From Nocardia inohanensis NBRC 100128 (lineage in GTDB: Bacteria > Actinomycetota > Actinomycetes > Mycobacteriales > Mycobacteriaceae): 64,000 nucleotides of DNA. The position numbers were made by a program, and so were the translations under genes. The notes under the pieces are model-generated. The model searched no databases. It saw only the letters and a program-made list of their open reading frames with translations, and was not told where the DNA came from. Of this stretch, positions 23,999-32,526 are shown piece by piece. The stretch is taken from positions 1,178,001 to 1,242,000 of the forward strand of contig NZ_BDBK01000001.1 of the NCBI RefSeq assembly GCF_001612945.1. Direction: 5' to 3'. How positions within the stretch are numbered: position 1 is the first letter of the stretch; the number at the start of each line of letters is the position of its first letter.

Positions 23999-26206
23999 TC
24001 AGTGTTGTGCGGCGATTTCCGCGAGCGCCCGGGTGTCGAAATCGATCGAGTTGACCCGGCCGAGCCGGTTCAGCGGCATGCTCAGCAACATCTCATAGCG
24101 GCCGGGGTCGAGCTGCGGGTTGTCGAGCAGGGCGCCGACCAGGCCGTCTGCGGCCTCGGCGAGTACCGCGCGCACCCGGGGACCGGCCTGGGGGTCGGTG
24201 AGCCACGCTCCCGTCGGGGATGTCGCGGTGAGCGTGCGGCGCAACGGTTCGCCATCGAGCCGAATGGGCTGCGACAGCCGGATATCCGCGCTGGACGCGC
24301 CGACCTCGATAGTGAATTCACCGCTCTCCACCAGCCAGTCGGCGCGGTCGGGGTGCCAGTAGGCGAATGCGCGGCGGTCGAGTTCGACGGTGACCCGGCG
24401 GGACGCACCTGGTTCGAGATGGGTGCGTGCGAACCCTTTGAGCTCGTGAACCGGGCGCGGCAGATCGGATTCCGGGTCGGCCACATAGATTTGGGTGATC
24501 TCGGCGGCGGCCGTCGATCCGGTATTTGTGATGGTGAAGGCGACGGTGGCCGTGGCGGCGGCGGAATCGACGGTGATGTCGAGATCGGAGTACGCGAAAG
24601 TGGTGTAGGTGAGCCCGTGCCCGAACGGGAAAGCGGTCGGCAGACCGTGGGCTTCGTACCAGCGATAGCCGATGAAGATGCCCTCGTGGTAGCCGACCGT
24701 GCTGCCGTTGCCCGGAAAATTGGTGTGCGCCGGGGTGTTTCGCAGATCGAGGGGTAGCGTCTCGGCCAGCTTGCCGGAAGGGGAGTGCGCACCTGACAGC
24801 AGGTCCGCGAGGGCGGAGCCACCGGCCTGCCCGCCCAGCCAGGCGAACAGGATCGCGTCCGCGTGCGCGGCGAACGGCATCGTCACCGCGGCACCCGCCT
24901 GCACCACTACCGTCAGGCGGCCGCGACGTTCGCGGACCCGGTCGAGGAAAGCCGTTTGGTCTTCGGGCAATTCGAGAGTCGTGCGGTCGAAACCCTCCGA
25001 CTCGGCCTGCTCGGGCAGGCCCGCGAAGACGATGGCGTCCGCCGCACCCGCGACGGCGACGGCCGCCTGTGCGTCGTAGTCGGCGAAGTAGTCGATGCGG
25101 CGATCTGGGAACGCGGCACGCAGGGCGGCCAGGGGAGTGTCCAGGCGGTTCGGCACCACCCGCGAGCTGCCCGCACCCTGGAACCGCGGCGTCTCCGCGA
25201 ACGGCCCGACCACGACCAGCGGCGCACCGCCGGCCGCCAGCGGCAGCGCTCCTGAATTCTGAAGCAGCACAGCGGATTCCCGGGCCGCCGCGCGAGCGAG
25301 TTCATGATGGGCGTCAACATCGACCGCGCTCGGACCGGTCGCGGCGCTCGCCCGGTCGATGAGTTCCAGCACCCGCGACACCGCACGGTCGAGATCGGCG
25401 CGATCCAGCTCACCGGATTCCAAGGCCGCGAGGACCCGGGCGGGACCGTCGGGGCTGTGCGGCATCTCCAGATCGAGCCCGGCCGCGATCCCGGCCGCCC
25501 GGTCGTTCACGGCGAGCCAGTCCGACACGACCAGGCCGTCGAAACCCCACTCCGCGCGCAGCACCTCGCTGAGCAGCCAGTGGTTCTCCGCGCAGTAGGT
25601 GCCGTTGATCCGGTTGTAGGCGCACATCACCGTCCACGGCGCGGCCTCGCGGATCACGGTTTCGAAAGCGGGCAAATAGATTTCGCGCAGGGTGCGTTCA
25701 TCGACCTCGGCCGACACCGTCATGCGATGGGATTCCTGGTTATTGGCGGCGAAATGCTTCACCGAAGCGCCGACCCCGCCGCCCTGCACGCCGCGCACGA
25801 AGGCGGCCCCGAGCTTGCCCGCCAGGTACGGGTCCTCGGAGAAGTACTCGAAGTTACGCCCGCACAAGGGGGTTCGCTTCATGTTCACCCCCGGACCGAG
25901 CAGGACCGACACCCCTTCCGCGCGCGCCTCGACCGCCAGCGCCGCGCCGACGCGTTCGAGCAGGGCGCTATCGAAGCTGGAGGCCATGGCGGCGGCGGTC
26001 GGGAAGCAGGTGGCCGGCTTGGATTCGGCGATACCGAGATTGTCGACGATCCGGTCCTGTTTACGGAGTCCATGGGGACCGTCGGCCACCGAGATACTCG
26101 GCACGCCGAGCCGTGGCACGCCCATCAGCTCCCAGAAGCTCGCGCCGGTACACAGCGCGGCCTTCTCTGCGTCGGTCAGTTCCGTGACCAGAGGATGCGA
26201 AGTCAT
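23999..26206 (-). CDS. glycoside hydrolase family 3 beta-glucosidase
   Basis: A 735-residue GH3 enzyme with the N-terminal barrel (ADGPHGLRKQ, LLGPGVNMKRTPLCGRNFEYF), the nucleophile aspartate in VVSDW (about residue 234), the second alpha/beta domain, and a C-terminal fibronectin-III-like domain (about 560-690). No signal peptide, so it is cytoplasmic and would hydrolyse imported beta-glucosides. It is the second gene after the MFS transporter (21-bp gap), which supports uptake followed by hydrolysis. It could also act on xylosides. Confidence 0.94.
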   Translation of the reverse strand: MTSHPLVTELTDAEKAALCTGASFWELMGVPRLGVPSISVADGPHGLRKQDRIVDNLGIAESKPATCFPTAAAMASSFDSALLERVGAALAVEARAEGVSVLLGPGVNMKRTPLCGRNFEYFSEDPYLAGKLGAAFVRGVQGGGVGASVKHFAANNQESHRMTVSAEVDERTLREIYLPAFETVIREAAPWTVMCAYNRINGTYCAENHWLLSEVLRAEWGFDGLVVSDWLAVNDRAAGIAAGLDLEMPHSPDGPARVLAALESGELDRADLDRAVSRVLELIDRASAATGPSAVDVDAHHELARAAARESAVLLQNSGALPLAAGGAPLVVVGPFAETPRFQGAGSSRVVPNRLDTPLAALRAAFPDRRIDYFADYDAQAAVAVAGAADAIVFAGLPEQAESEGFDRTTLELPEDQTAFLDRVRERRGRLTVVVQAGAAVTMPFAAHADAILFAWLGGQAGGSALADLLSGAHSPSGKLAETLPLDLRNTPAHTNFPGNGSTVGYHEGIFIGYRWYEAHGLPTAFPFGHGLTYTTFAYSDLDITVDSAAATATVAFTITNTGSTAAAEITQIYVADPESDLPRPVHELKGFARTHLEPGASRRVTVELDRRAFAYWHPDRADWLVESGEFTIEVGASSADIRLSQPIRLDGEPLRRTLTATSPTGAWLTDPQAGPRVRAVLAEAADGLVGALLDNPQLDPGRYEMLLSMPLNRLGRVNSIDFDTRALAEIAAQH

Positions 26207-26227
26207 GAATTCCCTTTCGATGAACGG

Positions 26228-27451
26228 CTACCGCACCGAGCGGACCGGCAGGACACACAGCCCGCCCAGGAGAGCCAGGACGGCGGCGAGCGGGAAGAAC
26301 GCGGTGTATCCGCCGCCGAAGTTGATGACCACACCGGCCAGTGCGGGCGCGGCCGCATTCGAGATATTGGTGGCCAGATGCGCGGTGCCGAGATGTTGTG
26401 CCGCCGATTCCCGCGACGGCAGCACCAGCGAGACCAAGGCTTCGTCGAGCGCGCGGAAAACGCCGTACCCGACCGACAACACCACGACACAGCCCAGCAT
26501 GGCCGGAATCGACCTGGCGAACCCCGCCGAGAGCAGACCACCCGCGATCACGATCGCGGACCAGAACACGAACGGTATGCGCCGTCCCACCCGGTCGGAC
26601 CAGATGCCCGCGAGGACAAGCGAAACCACGACGGTGACAACGCTCACCGCGGAAACCGCCGGCAGCTGCCGTAGCGCCTCGTCGGAACCCAGGTGCAGAT
26701 GATCGGCCAGGATGTACAGCAGATAGCTGTTGACCATGAAGAAGCCGGTGAGCGTGCACAGCCGGCTGGCGAAGACCCACGCGAAATCCGGGTGCCGCCG
26801 CGGATCGACCCACAGTGAGCGCAATGAGAAGCGTTGCGTGACAGTCGTGTTCGGGGCCGGCTCGGGGGAGAACAGCACGAACACCGCCGCCGTGCCTGCG
26901 AAGACGAGCGCCACCACCGCGTACGGGAGCAGGTACCCGCCGCCCGCTAGCTTCGAGATCAGGATCTGACCGCAGAGCGCGCCGAGAATACCGCCCAGCC
27001 CGGCGATCGCCGCGAAGATTCCGCGCGCGGATTCCGGAACCCGGTCGGGGAGTGCGGACATCAGGGTGGCGTTGGTGGCGGTGAAGGCCGCCGACGTCCC
27101 GCACCAGGCGATGATCAAGCCCAGGAAGTCATCGGTCACCGCCAGCGACAGCAATCCGACGCCGGAGAGCAGCGCGCCGCCCAGGATGTACGGGGAGCGG
27201 CGGCCGTATCGGGTGCGGGTGCGATCGGAGAGTGCGCCCCACAGCGGCTGGGCCACGCTCACCACCAGGGCCGCGACGGCGGTGGCGATGCCCAGCCGTA
27301 GTTCCTTACCGCGCGGATCGAGGTCGGCGATCTGCATGGCCAGCAGCACGTGGGGCACCGAGTGCACCACCATTTGGAGGCCGAAGTTGGCCCCGCCCAG
27401 CGTGATTCCGAATCGCGCGCCCAAGCCGGTGGGTGCGGTGCGGGTGGTCAT
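26228..27451 (-). CDS. MFS transporter
   Basis: A 407-residue 12-helix major facilitator with motif A in both halves (GALSDRTRTRYGRR near 63-80 and IWSDRVGRRIPF in the second half). I chose ATG 27451, which overlaps the stop of a short leader ORF by 4 bp; a longer reading from 27616 would include low-complexity residues outside the family. The pairing with the GH3 enzyme suggests transport of a glucoside, or export of its product. A palindromic operator lies at 27571-27594. Confidence 0.9.
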   Translation of the reverse strand: MTTRTAPTGLGARFGITLGGANFGLQMVVHSVPHVLLAMQIADLDPRGKELRLGIATAVAALVVSVAQPLWGALSDRTRTRYGRRSPYILGGALLSGVGLLSLAVTDDFLGLIIAWCGTSAAFTATNATLMSALPDRVPESARGIFAAIAGLGGILGALCGQILISKLAGGGYLLPYAVVALVFAGTAAVFVLFSPEPAPNTTVTQRFSLRSLWVDPRRHPDFAWVFASRLCTLTGFFMVNSYLLYILADHLHLGSDEALRQLPAVSAVSVVTVVVSLVLAGIWSDRVGRRIPFVFWSAIVIAGGLLSAGFARSIPAMLGCVVVLSVGYGVFRALDEALVSLVLPSRESAAQHLGTAHLATNISNAAAPALAGVVINFGGGYTAFFPLAAVLALLGGLCVLPVRSVR

Positions 27452-27516
27452 CGAGGTGCCCTGCTCGCGTGATCGAGCCGATGCCGGCGTCGGTCGCCGA
27501 GGCGAATATGGGACAT
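27448..27516 (-). CDS. 22-residue leader ORF before the MFS gene
   Basis: A short ORF starting ATG TCC CAT at 27516 with an AAAGGA ribosome site 7 nt upstream, while the MFS start has no good site of its own. Its TGA overlaps the MFS ATG as ATGA. The peptide is Arg/His rich (about 11 of 22 residues). This is the layout of a translationally coupled leader peptide. It has no homology I can judge, and it could be a fortuitous ORF. Confidence 0.55.
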   Translation of the reverse strand: MSHIRLGDRRRHRLDHASRAPR

Positions 27517-27570
27517 GGACGTTCCTTTGCGGTTCGGCTGGGAGATGAACACCAGCGACGGTCAATCTAA

Positions 27571-27594
27571 CTGACTTAATGATTAGTAAGCCAG
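27571..27594. promoter_or_regulatory. palindromic operator upstream of leader/MFS/GH3
   Basis: An inverted repeat with arms CTGACTTA and TAAGCCAG (one mismatch) around 8 nt, in an AT-rich pocket. The 17-nt core ACTTAATG-N2-T-N-GTAAG matches the palindrome at 30082-30109 at 14 of 17 positions. TTAGAT just downstream on the minus strand could be the -10 box, so binding would block transcription. The TetR at 27635 is the nearest candidate regulator. Confidence 0.65.
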
Positions 27595-27634
27595 TTTGGG
27601 TATAGGTCGGCCCCAATTGCAGACCGCCGCAGCC

Positions 27635-28261
27635 CTACCGGAGGCCCGGCGCCTCCGGCAGGCCGAGGTCGACCGCGAGCATGCGCGCGAACGCCCGCAT
27701 ACCGCCGACCATGTCGAAGTTCTCATCGGCGAGCCACTGATGCTCGAGCCCGACGAAGGCCGCCGTCACCAGCGAAGCCAGGTGCTCGATATCGACATCG
27801 GCGGACAACTCCCCGCGCTCCTTGGCTCGAACGCCGAGCAGGACGATGTCGGTGCGCATGCGGGCCAAGCGGGTGCGGGCCCACTCCGAGGCCACTTCGG
27901 CACTGTCGCCCGGCGTCAGCGCGCAGACGTGCTCGAGCCGGATGACCTCGCGATTGCTCAGATTGCGCTCGGCGGTGCGCACCATGTACTCCAGCGCTTC
28001 CGCCACGGTGCGATCGCCGTAACCCTCCGGCTCGTCGCGATCCCGATCGTGCTGTTCACCGCTTTCGAGGACCGCGATCAGCAGGGCGCGCTTATCGCCG
28101 AAATGGTGCAGCACTCCCGGCGCGGAGAGCCCGGCCCGCTTGGCGACGGCCGCGATGGAGGTGCCCGCGTATCCGCGTTCGGCGAACAACTCCAGCGCCG
28201 CGCGCAGAATACGCTCGCGGGCCAGGTGCCCAGCCTGATCGGCCCCTAGCGTCCGGGCCAC
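27635..28261 (-). CDS. TetR/AcrR family transcriptional regulator
   Basis: A 208-residue TetR protein. The N-terminal helix-turn-helix reads RILRAALELFAERGYAGTSIAAVAKRAGLSAPGVLHHFGDK (about 17-57), followed by a helical ligand domain. It sits between the secreted-protein pair and the MFS/GH3 genes, all on the minus strand, and two related palindromes flank this block. It is probably the repressor of MFS/GH3; the inducer is unknown. Confidence 0.92.
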   Translation of the reverse strand: MARTLGADQAGHLARERILRAALELFAERGYAGTSIAAVAKRAGLSAPGVLHHFGDKRALLIAVLESGEQHDRDRDEPEGYGDRTVAEALEYMVRTAERNLSNREVIRLEHVCALTPGDSAEVASEWARTRLARMRTDIVLLGVRAKERGELSADVDIEHLASLVTAAFVGLEHQWLADENFDMVGGMRAFARMLAVDLGLPEAPGLR

Positions 28262-28349
28262 CCTGTACCCCCTTCGTACCGTCGATTCGAGCTGACTTTA
28301 CCGGTGCCGCCGCCGTGCGATCGGCAGGCCGGTTCGAAAGCGGCTGCCG

Positions 28350-28384
28350 CGCAACGACCGATCAGGCGACGATCGGCCGTTGCG
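28350..28384 (-). terminator. hairpin terminator after the secreted-protein genes
   Basis: A 14-bp stem with one G-U pair (CGCAACGACCGATC against GATCGGCCGTTGCG) and a 7-nt loop, placed 26 bp after the stop of the gene ending at 28411. There is no long U-run, as usual in high-GC actinobacteria. It separates the secreted-protein pair from the TetR gene. Confidence 0.7.
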
Positions 28385-28410
28385 ACGGAAGGCGCTGGGC
28401 CCGGACCCGA

Positions 28411-29154
28411 TCAGTGGGAGGAGCCGCCGGACGAACCGGCCTTCAGACCACTCGCGGAGCCGCTGGGCAAGCGCAGATTGGCGTCCGGCACGCCGGTGCC
28501 GTTCGGGTCGAGCAACCCGTCCTGCTGGGCGTAGGCGCTCGCTCCCGGGGCGGCTTGCAGCGTGGTCAGGTACTTCCACGCGCCATCGGCCAGGGCCGCG
28601 CCGCCGGCGACGAGGGTTCCGGCCAGGCCGCCCGCGCCGGCGAACGCGGCAATCGCGGCCGGTGTGGTGGCCAGGCAGCCCGGGCCCACCAGCAGGCAGG
28701 AACCGAGGCCGATGGCGGCGCCGACGAGCGCCCCGATCACGGTCCCGGCGATGGTGCCGATCAACGGTCCCTTGGACATATTGCTCGCGAAATCATTGAG
28801 CGCCAGCTGATTCTCCATCGGCGAGGCGACCGGCTTCAGCCCCAGATCGGGGGTGAGAACCAGCGTTCGGCCCGCGTCGACGATGCGGTGCGCGATCGGA
28901 TGCGGTGTGCCGTCGAGTTCGAAGGCGAGCGGCAGTGCCATCACCTGCTGTCCGGCGCTGTCGCGGACCAGCACCGACCGCGCGTCGGGGGCGAGGGCGA
29001 AGGTCGCCTCCTCCAGGGTGGCCACCACCGACTCACCCACCACACCGGCGCGGTACGCGGCCTCGGGGGCGGTGTCGGCACCGGCGGGCGCCGCCGCGAC
29101 GGTGACCGCGCCGGCTGCCAGTAGCGCCGCCAAAGTTGTTGCGCGAACGTTCAT
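28411..29154 (-). CDS. secreted protein with glycine-rich hydrophobic domain, paralogue 2
   Basis: A 247-residue protein with a Sec signal peptide (residues 1-28, ending AGA-DTA). The mature protein has a beta-rich domain (about 30-105), the conserved stretch LKPVASPMENQLALND, and a glycine/alanine-rich hydrophobic region with two cysteines (SCLLVGPGC), then a tail with charged residues. The layout matches the upstream gene at 29183, so the two are tandem duplicates. From memory this resembles a domain of unknown function common in Nocardia (perhaps DUF8020), not confirmed. The glycine-zipper-like region could insert in membranes. Confidence 0.8.
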   Translation of the reverse strand: MNVRATTLAALLAAGAVTVAAAPAGADTAPEAAYRAGVVGESVVATLEEATFALAPDARSVLVRDSAGQQVMALPLAFELDGTPHPIAHRIVDAGRTLVLTPDLGLKPVASPMENQLALNDFASNMSKGPLIGTIAGTVIGALVGAAIGLGSCLLVGPGCLATTPAAIAAFAGAGGLAGTLVAGGAALADGAWKYLTTLQAAPGASAYAQQDGLLDPNGTGVPDANLRLPSGSASGLKAGSSGGSSH

Positions 29155-29182
29155 TTCAACAGCTCTCTCGTCGATTGCCGGA

Positions 29183-29905
29183 TCAGCGGGGCGCGTCGGT
29201 GGCGGCGGCCGGGATGCCCGGCTTGCCCTGTAGGTTCGCCGCGTACTTGCTCTGACCCGGATCGGCGCGCAGCGTCGAGACGTACTCGTAGAGGCCGTAC
29301 GCGGCGGTCGGGCCACCGGCGATGACCAGGCCCGCGAGTCCGCCGGCCGCCCCGACCAGGCTGACGATCGGCAGTACCGCGACCACGCAGCCGATGCTGA
29401 GCACCAGGCAGGAGGCGCCGGCCACCGCGAAGCCGACGCCGATGCCGACAGCGGCGCCGATGGCGGTGCCGATCAGGCTGCCGATCGAGGTGCCGAGGCT
29501 GACCGCGTTGATCAGATCGTTCATGGCCAGCTGGTTCTCCAGCGGCGAGGCGACCGGCTTCAGCGCCGTGCGGTCGATGGCGCTGACATCCGGGGTCAGC
29601 CGCAGGGTGCGCCCGTCCTCGGAGACCTGCGACCGAATCGGCAACTGCTGCCCGTCGAGGCTGAGTGAGAGCGGCAAGGCATCGAGTACCTGTCCGGCGA
29701 TATCGACGACGGCCACCGAGCGCTGGTCCTCGGCGAGGGTGAAGCGGCCGTGGTCGAGGGTGGTGACGACCGACCGGTCCTCCAGGCCCGCGTGGTAGGT
29801 GACGGCTTCCGGCTCGGATTGCGGTGTGGCACCGGCGGTCGCGGTCGTGGTGACGATGCTCGTCGCGAGGAGTGCGGCGGTGAGCGTCGCTCGACGAATG
29901 TTCAT
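29183..29905 (-). CDS. secreted protein with glycine-rich hydrophobic domain, paralogue 1
   Basis: A 240-residue secreted protein, paralogue of the next gene: signal peptide (1-26), beta-rich domain with TLDHGRFTLAEDQRSVAVVD, the shared LKPVASPLENQLAMND, and a hydrophobic Gly/Ala segment with two cysteines (SCLVLSIGC). The two genes are 28 bp apart and share order but differ in much of the sequence, so the duplication is old. A perfect palindrome lies 180 bp upstream. Function is unknown. Confidence 0.8.
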   Translation of the reverse strand: MNIRRATLTAALLATSIVTTTATAGATPQSEPEAVTYHAGLEDRSVVTTLDHGRFTLAEDQRSVAVVDIAGQVLDALPLSLSLDGQQLPIRSQVSEDGRTLRLTPDVSAIDRTALKPVASPLENQLAMNDLINAVSLGTSIGSLIGTAIGAAVGIGVGFAVAGASCLVLSIGCVVAVLPIVSLVGAAGGLAGLVIAGGPTAAYGLYEYVSTLRADPGQSKYAANLQGKPGIPAAATDAPR

Positions 29906-30213
29906 GTGAGTTCCTCATCTTCGTGATGCCGTCCGGGTGGACGGCGGCGGGCCGTCGCATGACGGCGGCCTTGCCCGCGTGTGCGGGCGGGGGACAGGAC
30001 GGCGGAGCGAGGCTGTCGTCGCCGCATGCGCGGAGTCGTTGTGACGTACGCCCCGATCGCCGGTCGCTGTGATCAGGCACACTAGCTTACTTAATGGATG
30101 GTAAGCTAGCCCCGGACTGAAAATCCCAGTGGAGCACCGGTCGGCACCGGTGCAGCAGATTCACGACCGCATGCACTGCACCTGTGCACGGTCGGCAATG
30201 CGAAGGCAGGTAA
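29906..30213. promoter_or_regulatory. divergent intergenic region (308 bp) between secreted protein and M28-like peptidase
   Basis: This region separates two divergent genes and holds the palindrome at 30082-30109 close to the peptidase side. The stretch 29930-30060 is GC-rich and shows nothing recognisable. Regulation of both genes by one dimeric repressor is possible. Confidence 0.4.
30082..30109. promoter_or_regulatory. perfect palindromic operator
   Basis: Perfect 9-bp arms CTAGCTTAC and GTAAGCTAG separated by 10 nt. The core ACTTAATGGATGGTAAG is very similar to the operator at 27571-27594. It lies about 105 bp before the peptidase start and 177 bp before the secreted protein start. Likely bound by one of the two TetR proteins that flank the region (27635 or 31857). 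Confidence 0.75.
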
Positions 30214-31842
30214 ATGAAGCACGAGTCCCTGGTATCGGCGGGAAAGTTGACTCGCCGCAACGTCCTGGGTGCGGCGGTCGCGGGCGTCGCGACGGGGGTC
30301 CTCGGATTCTCCGCCCGCGCCGGTGCGACACCCGCCGCGGCAAGCGGTGTGGTCTCGTTGCCCGACGCCGCGCAGATCCGCGCCGACTACGGGTTCATGG
30401 CCGATCTCGGGCCACGGCTCGCCGGATATCCGGGACTCGACCGGTTCTGCGATTGGATCGAAGGCGAATTCCGTTCGGCCGGACTGCAACTGCTGCCCAG
30501 CGACCTGTACTCGCATCGGAGTTGGATGGCGGGGGCGTTCGGGCTCGAGGTGCTCGGCGGCTCGATGCCGGGGCCGGTCTCGGTGGGAACGACCATGGTC
30601 GGGGCGGCGGCGACGCCTCCCGGCGGTGTCACCGGTCCGCTGGTGCACGCCGGGCGAGTGCCGCTGCCGAGCGTGAACGGCACCGACCCCGGCGCGCTGA
30701 CCGCCGCCCTCGCCGAGTATCCGGCCGTCCTCGACTCCTGGGTCCGAGCCCGGATCGCCGAGCTGGGCTCGGCTTTGGACGGAGCCATACTGGTATTGGA
30801 CGCGATGGCGCCGCTACCGCTGGTCGGCGGCGTGTTCCTGCCGCAGGCCGACTATCTGCACTGGCCGGGGCACTCGCAGCTCGACTGGGCGCAGATCGAC
30901 TACAAGCGGCTGTGGATGTCGTCGTTCCCGGCGCTCGACGAGTTCGCGGCGCGCGGCGTCGAAGGCGTGGTGCTGGTGCAGGACGTCTCGGCGGAACTAT
31001 TGCGCGGGAACTACTCCCCGCATCGTGGTGGCCCACAGGAACTTCCGGTCCTCGTGGTCGATCGCGACACCGGCAATTCGCTGCGCCGGGCCTGCGCGGA
31101 GAAGGCCACCGCCCGGCTCACCCTCGAAGTCGAATACCGTGACACCACAGTGCGTTCGGTGACGGCCGTGCTACCAGGTGAGAGCGATGAAGTGGTGGTC
31201 GTGCACACCCACACCGACGGTCAGAACGCCTTCGAGGAGAACGGCGCCGTGGCGCTGGTGCACCTGGCGCGGCACTTCGCCTCCCTGCCGGATTCCCAGC
31301 GCTACCGGCGAACCCTGGTGTTCGCCGCATGGCCCGGGCACATGACCCACGACCTGCCCGAGGCCGGGGGCTGGATCGACAGCCACCCCGATATCGTCGC
31401 CCGCACCGCCGTGGCGGTGTCGATCGAACATCTGGGCGCCACCGAATGGATCGACAGTATCGACCGGGGCTACCACGCCACCGGCGAGAACGAGATGTAC
31501 GCGATCTGGACGACGGGCGGCGTGCTGCTCGACATCAGCAAGGCCGCCCTCGGCCACCATGACCTGACCCGGCACGCCTTACTGCACGGTCCGCGCGAGA
31601 TCACGCCCGGAAATGCCTTCGCCCGCCCCGCGATTCCCCGCGTCAGCGGCATCGCCGGCCCCACCTACCTGGTGCGCATTTCGCCCGATGCCGATATCGA
31701 CAAACTCGACGCCGGCCTCGCATCACGGCAGACCGCGTTCTACGCCGATGTCATCCGCGGCTTCGAGTCCCACTCCTACAACGACTTCCGCGACACCGCC
31801 AACCAATGGCTCGGCGTGGGACACGAACCCAGCAAGTCCTGA
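30214..31842 (+). CDS. Tat-exported M28-like metallopeptidase family protein
   Basis: A 542-residue protein with a twin-arginine signal (LTRRNVLGAAVAG, residues 12-24). The C-terminal half resembles M28 aminopeptidases: VVVHTHTDGQNAFEENGAVALVHLARHF places an H-x-D zinc ligand pair and an EENG in place of the usual DNGSG near residue 330. The acid is Glu rather than Asp, and I could not place all zinc ligands, so activity is uncertain. It is exported folded, which fits a metal enzyme. The operator at 30082 is upstream. Confidence 0.75.
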   Translation: MKHESLVSAGKLTRRNVLGAAVAGVATGVLGFSARAGATPAAASGVVSLPDAAQIRADYGFMADLGPRLAGYPGLDRFCDWIEGEFRSAGLQLLPSDLYSHRSWMAGAFGLEVLGGSMPGPVSVGTTMVGAAATPPGGVTGPLVHAGRVPLPSVNGTDPGALTAALAEYPAVLDSWVRARIAELGSALDGAILVLDAMAPLPLVGGVFLPQADYLHWPGHSQLDWAQIDYKRLWMSSFPALDEFAARGVEGVVLVQDVSAELLRGNYSPHRGGPQELPVLVVDRDTGNSLRRACAEKATARLTLEVEYRDTTVRSVTAVLPGESDEVVVVHTHTDGQNAFEENGAVALVHLARHFASLPDSQRYRRTLVFAAWPGHMTHDLPEAGGWIDSHPDIVARTAVAVSIEHLGATEWIDSIDRGYHATGENEMYAIWTTGGVLLDISKAALGHHDLTRHALLHGPREITPGNAFARPAIPRVSGIAGPTYLVRISPDADIDKLDAGLASRQTAFYADVIRGFESHSYNDFRDTANQWLGVGHEPSKS

Positions 31843-31856
31843 GCCGGGCGCGCGGC

Positions 31857-32483
31857 TCAGGACTGCGGGGTGTCGGGAACCTTCGCCCGCGGCTCGGGCG
31901 CCGCCAGCCGAACACCGGAGAGACCGGTCCAGCACAGTGCCGCCGTCGTGGCGATGGCCTCATGTTTGGGCAACGGCTTGCCGGTGACCACCCAGTCCCG
32001 GGCGCACGATTGCGCGATCGCAACCAGTTCCGCCGTGATCAACCAGCCGCGCTCGGCGCGCGGTAACGGGTAGCGGGACAGGGCTTCTCCGAGCGCATCG
32101 GCGCACATCCGCGCGGCCTGTTGCGCCACCCGCTGCGCGGACGGCTCATCCACCGCGGCGGCGCCGGCCAGCAGGGCGGCGCTGCGCGGATGGGCATCGG
32201 CGAAGTCGAACAACGCGGTCACCGTCGCCACCACGATCGACCGCATTTCCTGGGCGGGCGCCAGCGCCGCGGTGAGCGTCTCGTTCAGTACTTGCAACGC
32301 GTCGTGCAGCACCACCAGATACAGCTCGAGCTTGCTCGAAAACGATTTGTACAGCACCGGTTTGCTGATCCCGGCCCGGCAGGCGATCTCTTCCATACTC
32401 GCCGCCCGATACCCGCAGGCGGCGAACAAACCCGCCGCGGCGGCCACGACAGCGCGCTGCCGCTCCTGCCTGACCTGCGTCAT
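31857..32483 (-). CDS. TetR/AcrR family transcriptional regulator
   Basis: A 208-residue TetR protein with helix-turn-helix AAAGLFAACGYRAASMEEIACRAGISKPVLYKSFSSK (about 14-50). I chose ATG 32483 at a GGGAGA site; a GTG four codons upstream would also fit behind AGGAGG. It follows the glycosyltransferase gene by 43 bp on the same strand and is convergent with the peptidase. It may regulate the glycosyltransferase, the peptidase, or both. Confidence 0.9.
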   Translation of the reverse strand: MTQVRQERQRAVVAAAAGLFAACGYRAASMEEIACRAGISKPVLYKSFSSKLELYLVVLHDALQVLNETLTAALAPAQEMRSIVVATVTALFDFADAHPRSAALLAGAAAVDEPSAQRVAQQAARMCADALGEALSRYPLPRAERGWLITAELVAIAQSCARDWVVTGKPLPKHEAIATTAALCWTGLSGVRLAAPEPRAKVPDTPQS

Positions 32484-32526
32484 TCTCCCGCGCACGCTCC
32501 GACCACCTCCTGGGCACTCACAGTAC

